45,021 nucleotides of DNA from NCBI GenBank assembly GCA_016285145.1, contig JAEEQE010000004.1, positions 1-45,021 of the forward strand, written 5' to 3'. This stretch comes from Bacteroidales bacterium (GTDB lineage: Bacteria > Bacteroidota > Bacteroidia > Bacteroidales > WCHB1-69). Positions 6,000 to 13,497 of this stretch are shown here, piece after piece. Within the stretch, counting starts at the first letter, position 1. The number at the start of each line of letters is the position of its first letter. The notes beneath the pieces were generated by a model that saw only the letters and a program-made list of their open reading frames with translations, was not told the origin of the DNA and searched no databases. The translations under genes and the position numbers were made by a program.

Positions 6000-7178
6000 A
6001 TGAAAAAATCATTATTATTTGCCACGATTTTGTTGCCCTTATGCCTCCTTGTGGCCAGCTGCGAAAACAACGCCGAAGTGAAAGTCACCACATACGAACC
6101 AACGAACATCACACCCAAAAGTGCGGAATGTGGCGGAGATGTGGTACTTAATGGCGACATACCCTTGAGTGAACTGGGAGTTTGCTGGAGTACACAACGA
6201 AATCCCACTCCAGATGACAACAAAATGTTTACACGAGACTACCAGTACCCGTTCTCCTGTAAAATCACTCATCTCACACCCGGTACCAAATATTATGTGC
6301 GTGCATACGTTATTCGGGGACATCATGAGGCATACTATGGGAAGGAGATGTCCTTCACCACACCCGTCAACCCGAGTGGTGGTGTGATAGAGGGCAGCCT
6401 GAGCGGAAAATTCACTGTCGCGATGGGTGAACAGGTTTATTTCTCAAAAGGGAATCTGCAATTCCATCCTGTCCAACGAAAATGGCGCTTCGCTGAGCAT
6501 CAATGGGATATTGTCGGTGCTGAAAACGCCAACGTGTCTGAAAATTATAATGGTTGGTTGGATCTAATGGGTTGGGCCACCAGCGGTTACAACAACTGCA
6601 ACCCCTGGATGACCAGTTCATCATCGTTGGATTATGGGGAACTCTATGTTGATATTGCAGGAACCAATTACGATTGGGGCGTCTATAATGCCATAAGCAA
6701 TGGCGGGAACCAAAAGGGGCTATGGCGTACACTGGAGTATTCAGAGCTGGTGTATCTCTTTGAGACTCGCCACACAGCATCAGGCAGTCGCTTTGCTAAA
6801 GCCACGGTGAACGGTATTTACGGAGTCATCCTCCTTCCGGACGATTGGAATAATTCCTATTATTCGTTAACCCATGTGAACGACAACTCTGTCAACGGAG
6901 AATACACCTACAATGTGATCAGTTTGTCGGACTGGAACAACAAGTTGGAAAACCATGGTGCAGTGTTCTTGCCGGCCGGAGGAGGCAGAATAGGTACGTC
7001 CACTAACTATTACAGCAACGGCATTCCAACAGCCGCCGAGGGTAATTATTGGACATCTTCCACACATAGCGGTGAACGCGCTTGGGCTTTATATTTCAGC
7101 GATCACTCTTGCTATTGGAACTATCCTGCATATATCGGTCCTGCCAAGTCGGTCCGGCTAGTCAGGGATGTGGAATAA
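6000..7178 (+). CDS. Lipoprotein sharing the outer domain of the Ser/Thr kinase
   Basis: The product has 392 residues with a lipoprotein signal ending LLVASC (Cys21). Residues about 26-120 form a fibronectin-III-like domain common in Bacteroidota surface proteins (GVCWSTQRNPTP, LTPGTKYYVRAYV). Residues about 137-392 match the kinase's C-terminal domain in order: QVYFSKGNLQF, WRFAEHQWDIVG, WLDLMGWATSGYN, WGVYNAISNGG, RFAKATVNGIYGVILLP, GAVFLPAGGGR, SVRLVRD. The function is unknown. The shared domain is rich in aromatic and Gly residues and is likely to bind a ligand or a partner. As a cell-surface or periplasmic protein it could pair with the receptor-like kinase 3.3 kb away. Confidence 0.8.
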   Translation: MKKSLLFATILLPLCLLVASCENNAEVKVTTYEPTNITPKSAECGGDVVLNGDIPLSELGVCWSTQRNPTPDDNKMFTRDYQYPFSCKITHLTPGTKYYVRAYVIRGHHEAYYGKEMSFTTPVNPSGGVIEGSLSGKFTVAMGEQVYFSKGNLQFHPVQRKWRFAEHQWDIVGAENANVSENYNGWLDLMGWATSGYNNCNPWMTSSSSLDYGELYVDIAGTNYDWGVYNAISNGGNQKGLWRTLEYSELVYLFETRHTASGSRFAKATVNGIYGVILLPDDWNNSYYSLTHVNDNSVNGEYTYNVISLSDWNNKLENHGAVFLPAGGGRIGTSTNYYSNGIPTAAEGNYWTSSTHSGERAWALYFSDHSCYWNYPAYIGPAKSVRLVRDVE

Positions 7179-7179
7179 C

Positions 7180-7518
7180 ATGATTTTTCAAAGATTAGTA
7201 CTAAACAAATATATCACAGGTATGAGCTTTTATTCAGCAAAAACGGGTTTGGAAATACTAGTATGGTCTATGTTGAGCATAGAACAAAATCATCGAATGA
7301 AATATGAGACAAAGAAAAGAGTCAATGACACGTTAGACATTCTGGAACGCGAGACTTTTTTAGGACCGGATTTTATCGCTGAAATATACAAATTTAGAAG
7401 ATTGTTCCGCTCTTTGGAGCCTCTTGATACTATACAAGATGAGGATGAATATGAAATGATTAGTGATCAAATTAAGGAGTCCATGGACAAATGTTTAGCG
7501 ATCTTGGCATGTTATTAA
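7180..7518 (+). CDS. Unrecognised small protein
   Basis: The product is 112 residues from the ATG at 7180, which follows the lipoprotein stop by one base. An in-frame ATG at 7168 would overlap that stop. The C-terminal part (RVNDTLDILERETFLGPDF onward) is helical and acidic, ending in CLAILACY. I recognise no family. Its tight spacing suggests one transcript with the lipoprotein. Base composition is AT-rich like the precursor locus. Confidence 0.55.
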   Translation: MIFQRLVLNKYITGMSFYSAKTGLEILVWSMLSIEQNHRMKYETKKRVNDTLDILERETFLGPDFIAEIYKFRRLFRSLEPLDTIQDEDEYEMISDQIKESMDKCLAILACY

Positions 7519-7537
7519 CCAATATAATCGTATAATT

Positions 7538-8002
7538 ATGCAACCCCAAACCTACACCCAATTATTAGAAATCTTCACCTGTATGGGAGTGTACAATGCC
7601 AGAGTGTATAACTTCAAAGACAATCCTAAAGAGGTGGCCCAGTGTGCCGACGGCCTCAAGGAGATGGCGGAAGACCTGCAATTGCTTGGCTCCAAAACCT
7701 TCAACCCGTCACTGTGGCAAAAGTTCTGCAAAGAGTTGCATGGCGACAAACCTGTAGATATTGCCGCATCGGAACTCCAATCGGAAGCGTGGCGGCAAAT
7801 TTTGCAGATACTGCCCCGCATCGCCTCCACAGCAGCCGTATTGGAGGAAAAATGCCAGGATTCAGAAACGGTGGCCCACATCACTGCCCGTGAACTCAAA
7901 CCGCTCCTCAACCAATGCAACGAACTGCTCGATAGCGAGCGCACTGAAATCCGTGGAAAAAGTTTCTTTGAAAGGGTTATGGAGAAGCTCGGACGAAAAT
8001 AA
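7538..8002 (+). CDS. Unrecognised helical protein
   Basis: The product is 154 residues, mostly helical, with no signal peptide or membrane segment. Recognisable stretches are YTQLLEIFTCMGVYNARVYN and a C-terminal KSFFERVMEKLGRK. No family or catalytic motif is apparent. It precedes the amidohydrolase by 19 nt and follows the previous small gene by 19 nt, so it probably belongs to one operon. Confidence 0.6.
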   Translation: MQPQTYTQLLEIFTCMGVYNARVYNFKDNPKEVAQCADGLKEMAEDLQLLGSKTFNPSLWQKFCKELHGDKPVDIAASELQSEAWRQILQILPRIASTAAVLEEKCQDSETVAHITARELKPLLNQCNELLDSERTEIRGKSFFERVMEKLGRK

Positions 8003-8021
8003 AGAACACGTAAACGCTATC

Positions 8022-8750
8022 GTGACTGACTACCACACCCATATTGGTCAATTTTACGACATTTATACATCACCTGCAGAACTGATTCATGTAATGGATT
8101 CCGTAGGAGTGGAGCGTTTTGCTTGTTCTTCAACCACTATATGCGAAGGAAATTATGAAAAAGTGTTGTCGGAAATGTCTGAATTGGTTCGCATTGCTGT
8201 AAATCGTGTCTTACCAGTTCTGTGGATGCTTCCGCAAATGTTGTCGGATGGTGGTTTGCAACGCTTTTTGGATAGTGGTATCCCTTGGAAGATGTTGAAA
8301 ATCCATTCTCAACTGAATCCGTTGGCATGGCAATGTGGAAGCAGGCATTTGCAAAAAGTGGTTCGGTTGTCGAAACAGCTGAATCTGCCACTGCTGATTC
8401 ACACAGGAGAAAGTCCAGGTTGCTATCCTTCATTGTTCGAGCGTGCTATTCGTTACAATCCGTCTGTTACATTCATTTTGGCACACGGCCGCCCATTGGA
8501 CGAAACCATTTCGCTTATGCAAAAATATCCCAATGTTTTGACAGACACCGCTTTTATGCCTGTGGAACATATTGCAAAACTCTGTCATTTCGGTCTCGCT
8601 CATCGTGTTCTTTGGGGTACAGATGTTCCCATACAACGTTATTACAGCCGTAAAGAAGACATCGTAGTTTATTACAAAAAACGTCTATGCGAGTTGCAGG
8701 ATGTTGTCTCAAATGAACATTATGAAACCATCATTTCAAATATCATATAA
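8022..8750 (+). CDS. Amidohydrolase-family metal-dependent hydrolase
   Basis: The product is 242 residues from GTG at 8022, chosen because the family-typical N-terminal DYHTHIG then falls at residues 3-9. The frame runs upstream into the preceding gene, but no start there fits. Metal-ligand motifs appear in order: HTH (5-7), LLIHTGES, ILAHGRP and LWGTDVP. These fit the amidohydrolase-2 (PF04909) branch of TIM-barrel hydrolases. The substrate cannot be told. GTG plus close spacing suggests translation coupled to the gene before it. Confidence 0.75.
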   Translation: MTDYHTHIGQFYDIYTSPAELIHVMDSVGVERFACSSTTICEGNYEKVLSEMSELVRIAVNRVLPVLWMLPQMLSDGGLQRFLDSGIPWKMLKIHSQLNPLAWQCGSRHLQKVVRLSKQLNLPLLIHTGESPGCYPSLFERAIRYNPSVTFILAHGRPLDETISLMQKYPNVLTDTAFMPVEHIAKLCHFGLAHRVLWGTDVPIQRYYSRKEDIVVYYKKRLCELQDVVSNEHYETIISNII

Positions 8751-8779
8751 AATAATGTACAAATCGTAATATTTCAAAT

Positions 8780-9016
8780 ATGATGGACGATACTTATATC
8801 TATGCCATGCTTGCCCTGCATACCCTTGCTGCCAAGGAGGCTTTCGGATCGGATGCCGTGGTGGCACTGAACGCCGGGGAGCCGGGCGTATACGAGAACA
8901 ACCCTACCATTATCGAATATGAGCAAAAGGGCTACAAATTCTGTGATGCCAACATGTTCGGAGAAGGGTTGGAAAGAATGGAAACGCTCACTTTCAGGAA
9001 AGTGAACAAAGGTTGA
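8780..9016 (+). CDS. Unrecognised small protein
   Basis: The product is 78 residues from the ATG at 8780. The N-terminal half is helical (AMLALHTLAAKEAFGSD), and the C-terminal part contains IIEYEQKGYKFCDANMFG. No family is recognised. It lies 29 nt after the amidohydrolase and 27 nt before the next gene, on the same strand, and its GC-richer codon use fits a real gene better than chance. Confidence 0.5.
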   Translation: MMDDTYIYAMLALHTLAAKEAFGSDAVVALNAGEPGVYENNPTIIEYEQKGYKFCDANMFGEGLERMETLTFRKVNKG

Positions 9017-9043
9017 TAAGGTTAGCGTAAAATATCCAATAGA

Positions 9044-9976
9044 ATGTCGGAAAAGAGATGGAAGATAGACAGCCGGGTGCCGCATAAATATCGCGGCGGG
9101 CGTAGAGGAAAAGGTTCGGAGTTCCCGCGCCGTGGTATGAATGAATATGAAGGAGAAAGGCTCTCTATGAGCAAACACAGGCTTTCCAAACACAAAACAT
9201 TGAGCTACAACAAAGGTAATGGTTGGGCATCGTTGCACGAAAAACATATAGAAGGACTTCTTAACAAGTACCTCAACAAGCCATTCGACAAGATGCTGAG
9301 CGAGTTTTACGCCAAAACCAAGTCGCTGCGCCAAGGCGGACGACAGCGTATATGGGACACCCCATCCTACTTCTCACATGATGTGGAAGGGTTCACACAT
9401 CGTCGATTTGTGTCATGGGGAGAGAAAAAGTATTATGTCGATGACAACGGCATTCTCCGTCTAAAGGAGAACCATGCCGACAACGCCCCGAAGACAAAAT
9501 TGACCCGCAAACAGAAGGCCTATAACCGCCAAGTTTCGGTGCCCACATTCGGCTTGGAGGCTGACCAGTTCGCACAACTAAAACAAAAGTACGACACCGC
9601 CGACCTGTTTGTGGGAGAATACTACGCGATAGTGGAAGGAAAGGTTCGTAAAGTGCCGATTTATACCTCGCCAACAACAGAAAATGGTCTTGATTTGCCC
9701 AACAGAATTGCTGTACAAGGTTTTAATTTTGATGCAAAATTCAACAATGTTTTTTGGATGTACACCTATAAAGAAGAGAACAGCTACAAAACCGAAATCC
9801 GTGAAAAATTAGAGGCACTGAAGAAGGAAAACAATGAAGAAAATGCTGTCGATGTGGCGCGCATGGAGCGTCGGCTCAGTTCTATGAAGGATTATTGGAC
9901 AATGCACGGATGTATGGCTCTGGAGTTCTATACAAAGAAAAGTGTCTATACGCGACCAAACAATCATAAAAGTTAA
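9044..9976 (+). CDS. Unrecognised basic protein
   Basis: The product is 310 residues. The N-terminal 60 are strongly basic (HKYRGGRRGKGSEFPRR), suggesting nucleic acid or other polyanion binding. A middle part has WDTPSYFSHDVEGFTHRRFV and the C-terminal third is helical (EIREKLEALKKENNEEN). No catalytic motif or known family is visible. It probably shares a transcript with the small gene at 8780. Confidence 0.6.
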   Translation: MSEKRWKIDSRVPHKYRGGRRGKGSEFPRRGMNEYEGERLSMSKHRLSKHKTLSYNKGNGWASLHEKHIEGLLNKYLNKPFDKMLSEFYAKTKSLRQGGRQRIWDTPSYFSHDVEGFTHRRFVSWGEKKYYVDDNGILRLKENHADNAPKTKLTRKQKAYNRQVSVPTFGLEADQFAQLKQKYDTADLFVGEYYAIVEGKVRKVPIYTSPTTENGLDLPNRIAVQGFNFDAKFNNVFWMYTYKEENSYKTEIREKLEALKKENNEENAVDVARMERRLSSMKDYWTMHGCMALEFYTKKSVYTRPNNHKS

Positions 9977-9992
9977 TCAAATCCCTATAGCC

Positions 9993-10271
9993 ATGTACCG
10001 CCAATTCACCGCCTCGCGCGTTTCCGAATCCAACGTGCTGTTCCCGCCCACCATCATCTTCAACGATGAGGGCATCACCATCAAAACGCCGGCACTGCTG
10101 CACCACAACACCGACTTCATCCCCTACGAGGCGGTGTCCAGCGTGATGATACACACCCCGCTCGCCGGCTTCTCCACCATCACCTTCTACGCCTACGGTC
10201 GCGAGATCCGCGTCCACGGCTTCCTGCAGCGCGAGGTGCGGGAGATGAAGGCGCTGGTGGAGGAGAGGTGA
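9993..10271 (+). CDS. Small PH-like protein
   Basis: The product is 92 residues from the ATG at 9993. A longer in-frame start at 9942 would overlap the previous gene. Alternating hydrophobic strands (VLFPPTIIFNDEGITIKTP, FIPYEAVSSVMIH) and a final helix (QREVREMKALVEER) suggest a small pleckstrin-homology-like fold of unknown role. The gene is GC-rich compared with the ATPase after it. Its last 87 bases are duplicated at 11630-11716 on the other side of the ATPase. Confidence 0.6.
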   Translation: MYRQFTASRVSESNVLFPPTIIFNDEGITIKTPALLHHNTDFIPYEAVSSVMIHTPLAGFSTITFYAYGREIRVHGFLQREVREMKALVEER

Positions 10272-10344
10272 GAACAGACGGCACTTTTTTTGGCAGTAAT
10301 AAATAAAAAACAATGATTTTATTTAGCTGTATTGAATAAATTTG

Positions 10345-10352
10345 TATTTTTG
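10345..10352 (+). promoter_or_regulatory. -7 promoter box of the DUF4143 ATPase
   Basis: TATTTTTG lies 15 nt before the ATG at 10368, with TTTA (10322-10325) at the 19-nt spacing where TTTG is expected. This gives the ATPase its own transcription unit. Confidence 0.5.
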
Positions 10353-10367
10353 CCAAAAAGTTAGAAT

Positions 10368-11627
10368 ATGGCTGTCACAAGAGAAACATTCCGCACCCTA
10401 ATCAAAGAAGGACAAGAAACTCTCAAAGAGGTTGAACTCTATAACCGTCCGTTTGAATTTGAAGAAAACGGCAGATATGTATTGGCAGGCATACGTCAGG
10501 CGGGAAAATCCTACATGCTTTACAAACGTGCCAAACAATTTATAGAAGATGGTCATTTGCCGGAAGAAATAGTCTATATTGACTTTGACGACGAGCGTCT
10601 ATTAGGTATGACAGCTAATGATTTTGATTTGATTCTTCAGGCATACGCTTCCGCATACAACCAAAAACCACTTCTCTTTTTTGACGAAATTCAGAATGTG
10701 GAGGGTTGGGAACACTTTGCGCGACGTTTGGCCAATCAGAAATATCAAGTTTTTATTACTGGTAGCAACGCCAAAATGCTCAGCCGGGATATCCAAACCA
10801 CACTCGGAGGGCGATTTGCGGAAGCAACGATTTATCCATACTCATTTTCGGAGTTCTTGGAAGCTCAGAACATCCATTTGGAAAAAGAATGGCAGTTCGG
10901 AAAGAAAAAGTCTGTTGTGCAACAACAATTCACCCAATACCTGAAATGGGGAGGATTCCCCGAACTTCTGTTATATCGCAACAAGCGTCATTGGTTGAAT
11001 GACCTTTACGAAAAAATCGTGCTTGGTGACATTATCCTGCGCAATAAAGTTAAAAACGAGATGGCATTGCGGCTTGCTGTCAAACGGTTGGCAGACAATA
11101 TCTCACAACCCATATCCTATAACCGGATTGCAAATCTTGTGAAAGGAACGGGGGTCAACACGTCCGTGGCATCTGTAATTGATTACATCCGGTATGCCCA
11201 AGAAGCCTGCCTTGTATTTGCTCTTTCCAATTTCGCATCAAAATTTGTTGAGCGAGAGACGGTTAAAAAGCATTATTTCACAGATAATGGGCTGCTCAGT
11301 ATCTTCTTAACGGAAGACATGTCTTCGCTTTTGGAGAATTTATGCGCTATTCATTTGTATAAACAATACGAGAAAGAACTGTTTTACTACAATAAACGTA
11401 TCGAAGTGGATTTTTACATTCCAGAAAAGCGGTATGCAGTTCAAGTGTCATTCTCCATAGGGGATGAGAACACCCGTCATCGTGAAATTGAGGCATTGAA
11501 AAAGCTCAATAATCTGGAAAAACTTGAACGATTGGTGATTGTCACGTACGATGAAGAAGACACAATAGAGTTGGAAGACAATCAAAAAATAGAGGTGATT
11601 CCTGCTTGGAACTGGCTGTTGGAATAG
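10368..11627 (+). CDS. AAA ATPase, DUF4143 family
   Basis: The product has 419 residues. The Walker A motif is GIRQAGKS (41-48), the form typical of AAA_14/DUF4143 proteins, and Walker B is LLFFDEIQ (102-109). The middle contains the family's FITGSNAKML and YPYSFSEFLE motifs, and the C-terminal domain (DUF4143) ends with a nuclease-like DFYIPEKRYAVQVSF. These proteins are common singletons in Bacteroidota genomes, spread by transfer, with unknown function. Its AT-rich composition and the duplicated gene end flanking it suggest it was acquired as a unit. Confidence 0.9.
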   Translation: MAVTRETFRTLIKEGQETLKEVELYNRPFEFEENGRYVLAGIRQAGKSYMLYKRAKQFIEDGHLPEEIVYIDFDDERLLGMTANDFDLILQAYASAYNQKPLLFFDEIQNVEGWEHFARRLANQKYQVFITGSNAKMLSRDIQTTLGGRFAEATIYPYSFSEFLEAQNIHLEKEWQFGKKKSVVQQQFTQYLKWGGFPELLLYRNKRHWLNDLYEKIVLGDIILRNKVKNEMALRLAVKRLADNISQPISYNRIANLVKGTGVNTSVASVIDYIRYAQEACLVFALSNFASKFVERETVKKHYFTDNGLLSIFLTEDMSSLLENLCAIHLYKQYEKELFYYNKRIEVDFYIPEKRYAVQVSFSIGDENTRHREIEALKKLNNLEKLERLVIVTYDEEDTIELEDNQKIEVIPAWNWLLE

Positions 11628-11629
11628 AT

Positions 11630-11716
11630 TTCTACGCCTACGGCCGCGAGATCCACGTCCACGGCTTCCTCCAGCGCGAGGTGCGGGAGATGAAACGGCT
11701 GGTGGAGGAGAGGTAG
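11630..11716 (+). pseudogene. Duplicated 3' end of the PH-like gene
   Basis: These 87 bases repeat 10185-10271, with about six differences before the stop codon, encoding FYAYGREIHVHGFLQREVRE and the same C-terminus. It has no start or N-terminal part and begins 2 nt after the ATPase stop. It is either the remnant of a second paralogue replaced by the ATPase, or a duplication made on insertion. Confidence 0.8.
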
Positions 11717-11768
11717 AATGTAATTACCTTTTGTAGTTAGATATTTGTCACTTATGTATATATTAACT

Positions 11769-11804
11769 GCACCCTAAATAACCCTTACGGGTTTTCCAGG
11801 GTGC
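11769..11804. terminator. Two-tier hairpin between convergent genes
   Basis: GCACCCT (11769-11775) pairs with AGGGTGC (11798-11804), and inside it AACCC (11780-11784) pairs with GGGTT (11789-11793). It lies between the ATPase and pyrI, which point at each other. There is no clear T run on either side, so a termination role is likely only from position. Confidence 0.4.
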
Positions 11805-11847
11805 AAAAGGACTGTGATTTCTGCTTAAAAGAATGTTTTTCGCCTCT

Positions 11848-12282
11848 CTATTTGTTCGGGTACGGCACCACGATATCGTCGCAGTACTCGCAGCGATAGG
11901 AGCGCTTCTCCTTGTCCACCAAATGGAAAACATGGTCGAAGTAATGCTCCACGGAGGTCACGCAGCGCGGATTCTTGCAATGGATGATGTTGGTCACCGT
12001 TTCCGGCACCTCCAATTTCACCTTCTTCACCGTCTTGCCATCCTCAATGATGTTCACCGTGGCGTTCGGGTCGATGAGGCCAAGGAAATCGTAGTTGATG
12101 TCGATGACATTGTTGATTTTGATGATGTCCTTCTTGCCCATCTTCAGACTGAATGCGTTCATGATGAGAGCCACGTTGTAGTCGGCCTTGTCAAGGTGCA
12201 GGTAGTTGAACACGGTCATGCCGTAGCCAGCCTTGATGTGGTCAATGACGATACCTTTTTCTATACTATTGATTTCTAACAT
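11848..12282 (-). CDS. pyrI: Aspartate carbamoyltransferase regulatory chain
   Basis: The product is 144 residues. It is the regulatory subunit that binds nucleotides and tunes PyrB in pyrimidine synthesis. The zinc site that holds it to the catalytic chain is complete: Cys102 and Cys107 (HCKNPRC) and Cys131 and Cys134 (RCEYC). The N-terminal allosteric domain includes GIVIDHIKAGYG. It lies 73 nt downstream of pyrB on the same strand, so the two form one operon. Length is close to the family's usual (about 150). Confidence 0.97.
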   Translation of the reverse strand: MLEINSIEKGIVIDHIKAGYGMTVFNYLHLDKADYNVALIMNAFSLKMGKKDIIKINNVIDINYDFLGLIDPNATVNIIEDGKTVKKVKLEVPETVTNIIHCKNPRCVTSVEHYFDHVFHLVDKEKRSYRCEYCDDIVVPYPNK

Positions 12283-12355
12283 GATAGTTCTGATTTTTGA
12301 TGTTTTTTGACTTTGGCTTTTGGGTAGTTGCTAATAACAAACGTCCAATACCCGA

Positions 12356-13279
12356 TTAATAGATACCCAACAACTTCAAGATGAGTGCCATACGGACGTA
12401 CATGCCGTTCTTGGCCTGGTTGAAGTACTGCGCGCGCGGGTCGCTATCCACCTCAGTGCTGATCTCGTTCACGCGGGGCAGCGGGTGCAGGATGTACGTG
12501 TCGGGGCGTGCGTAAGTCATCTTCTCGGCGTCAAGGATGAAACGGTCCTTGAGGCGTATGTAGTCCTCCTCGTTGAAGAAGCGCTCGCGCTGCACGCGGG
12601 TCATGTACAGGAAGTCGAGCTGGCCCATGTAGGGTTCCATCTGGTCCACCTCCTCGAAGGGGATGCCCTTCTTGCGCACCACCTCTTCGCGGATGTACTC
12701 GGGCACGCGCAACTCCTCGGGAGAGATGAAGATGAAGCGCACACCATCGTAGTTGCTGAGAAACTTGACCAGAGAGTGGACGGTACGTCCGAACTTTAGG
12801 TCGCCGCAGAAGCCGTAGGTCTTGTTCTCCACATTGCCGCGGAGGCGTTCCACGGTGAGAATGTCCGTGAGGGTTTGCGTAGGGTGCTGGTGACCGCCGT
12901 CGCCGGCATTGATGAGCGGCATCTTGATGTAATGGCTGGCCATGCGGGGCGCACCCTCCTTGGGATGGCGCATGGCCGCAATGTCGGCGTAGCATTCGAT
13001 GGTACGCAGCGTGTCAGCGATGCTCTCACCCTTTGCGGTGGAGCTGGAGTTGGGCTCTGAAAAGCCGATTACCTTGCCGCCCAGACGCAGCATGGCCGCC
13101 TCGAAGCTGAAGCGCGTGCGCGTGCTCGGTTCATAAAAAAGAGTTGCCAGAATCTTACCCTCGCAACTCTTGCTGTATTTCTCCGGATTGTCCACGATCT
13201 GATGAGCCAAATCGAAAATCTCGCGAAATTCTTCGCGCGTGAAATCCGCAGGGTCTATTAAGCATCTGTTTTTTAACAT
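12356..13279 (-). CDS. pyrB: Aspartate carbamoyltransferase catalytic chain
   Basis: The product is 307 residues and joins carbamoyl phosphate to aspartate, the first committed step of pyrimidine synthesis. The carbamoyl phosphate loop [12 protein letters not shown], the HPTQTLTD motif and the HPLPRVNEI motif are all present. Length is typical of class B enzymes that pair with PyrI, encoded next. A -7 box lies 72-79 nt before the ATG. Confidence 0.98.
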   Translation of the reverse strand: MLKNRCLIDPADFTREEFREIFDLAHQIVDNPEKYSKSCEGKILATLFYEPSTRTRFSFEAAMLRLGGKVIGFSEPNSSSTAKGESIADTLRTIECYADIAAMRHPKEGAPRMASHYIKMPLINAGDGGHQHPTQTLTDILTVERLRGNVENKTYGFCGDLKFGRTVHSLVKFLSNYDGVRFIFISPEELRVPEYIREEVVRKKGIPFEEVDQMEPYMGQLDFLYMTRVQRERFFNEEDYIRLKDRFILDAEKMTYARPDTYILHPLPRVNEISTEVDSDPRAQYFNQAKNGMYVRMALILKLLGIY

Positions 13280-13350
13280 AATAAATCCTTCCTATATTTT
13301 TGTAATTAATAATTGATGACGTGTTGAAAAATCCCCTCGCAAATCCTTTG

Positions 13351-13358
13351 CAAAAATA
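13351..13358 (-). promoter_or_regulatory. -7 promoter box of pyrBI
   Basis: TATTTTTG on the minus strand, followed by C and an AT-rich leader of about 70 nt to the pyrB ATG. The -33 element is not clear. Confidence 0.45.
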
Positions 13359-13497
13359 GAAAAATAATTTTTTTCAACCCCTAACCTGTGATTTTTTTTT
13401 ACGATTTTCAATTTCCGGTTTGCGGTTTATGATCTGCCATATACGACATAAGAACTGACGGCCAAAAGCCAACGTACAATTCCCGATAAAACAACAG

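Noticed and set aside
7761-8021. N-terminal extension of the amidohydrolase into the previous gene
   Set aside because: It overlaps a better-supported gene in another frame, and the family N-terminus begins at the GTG at 8022.
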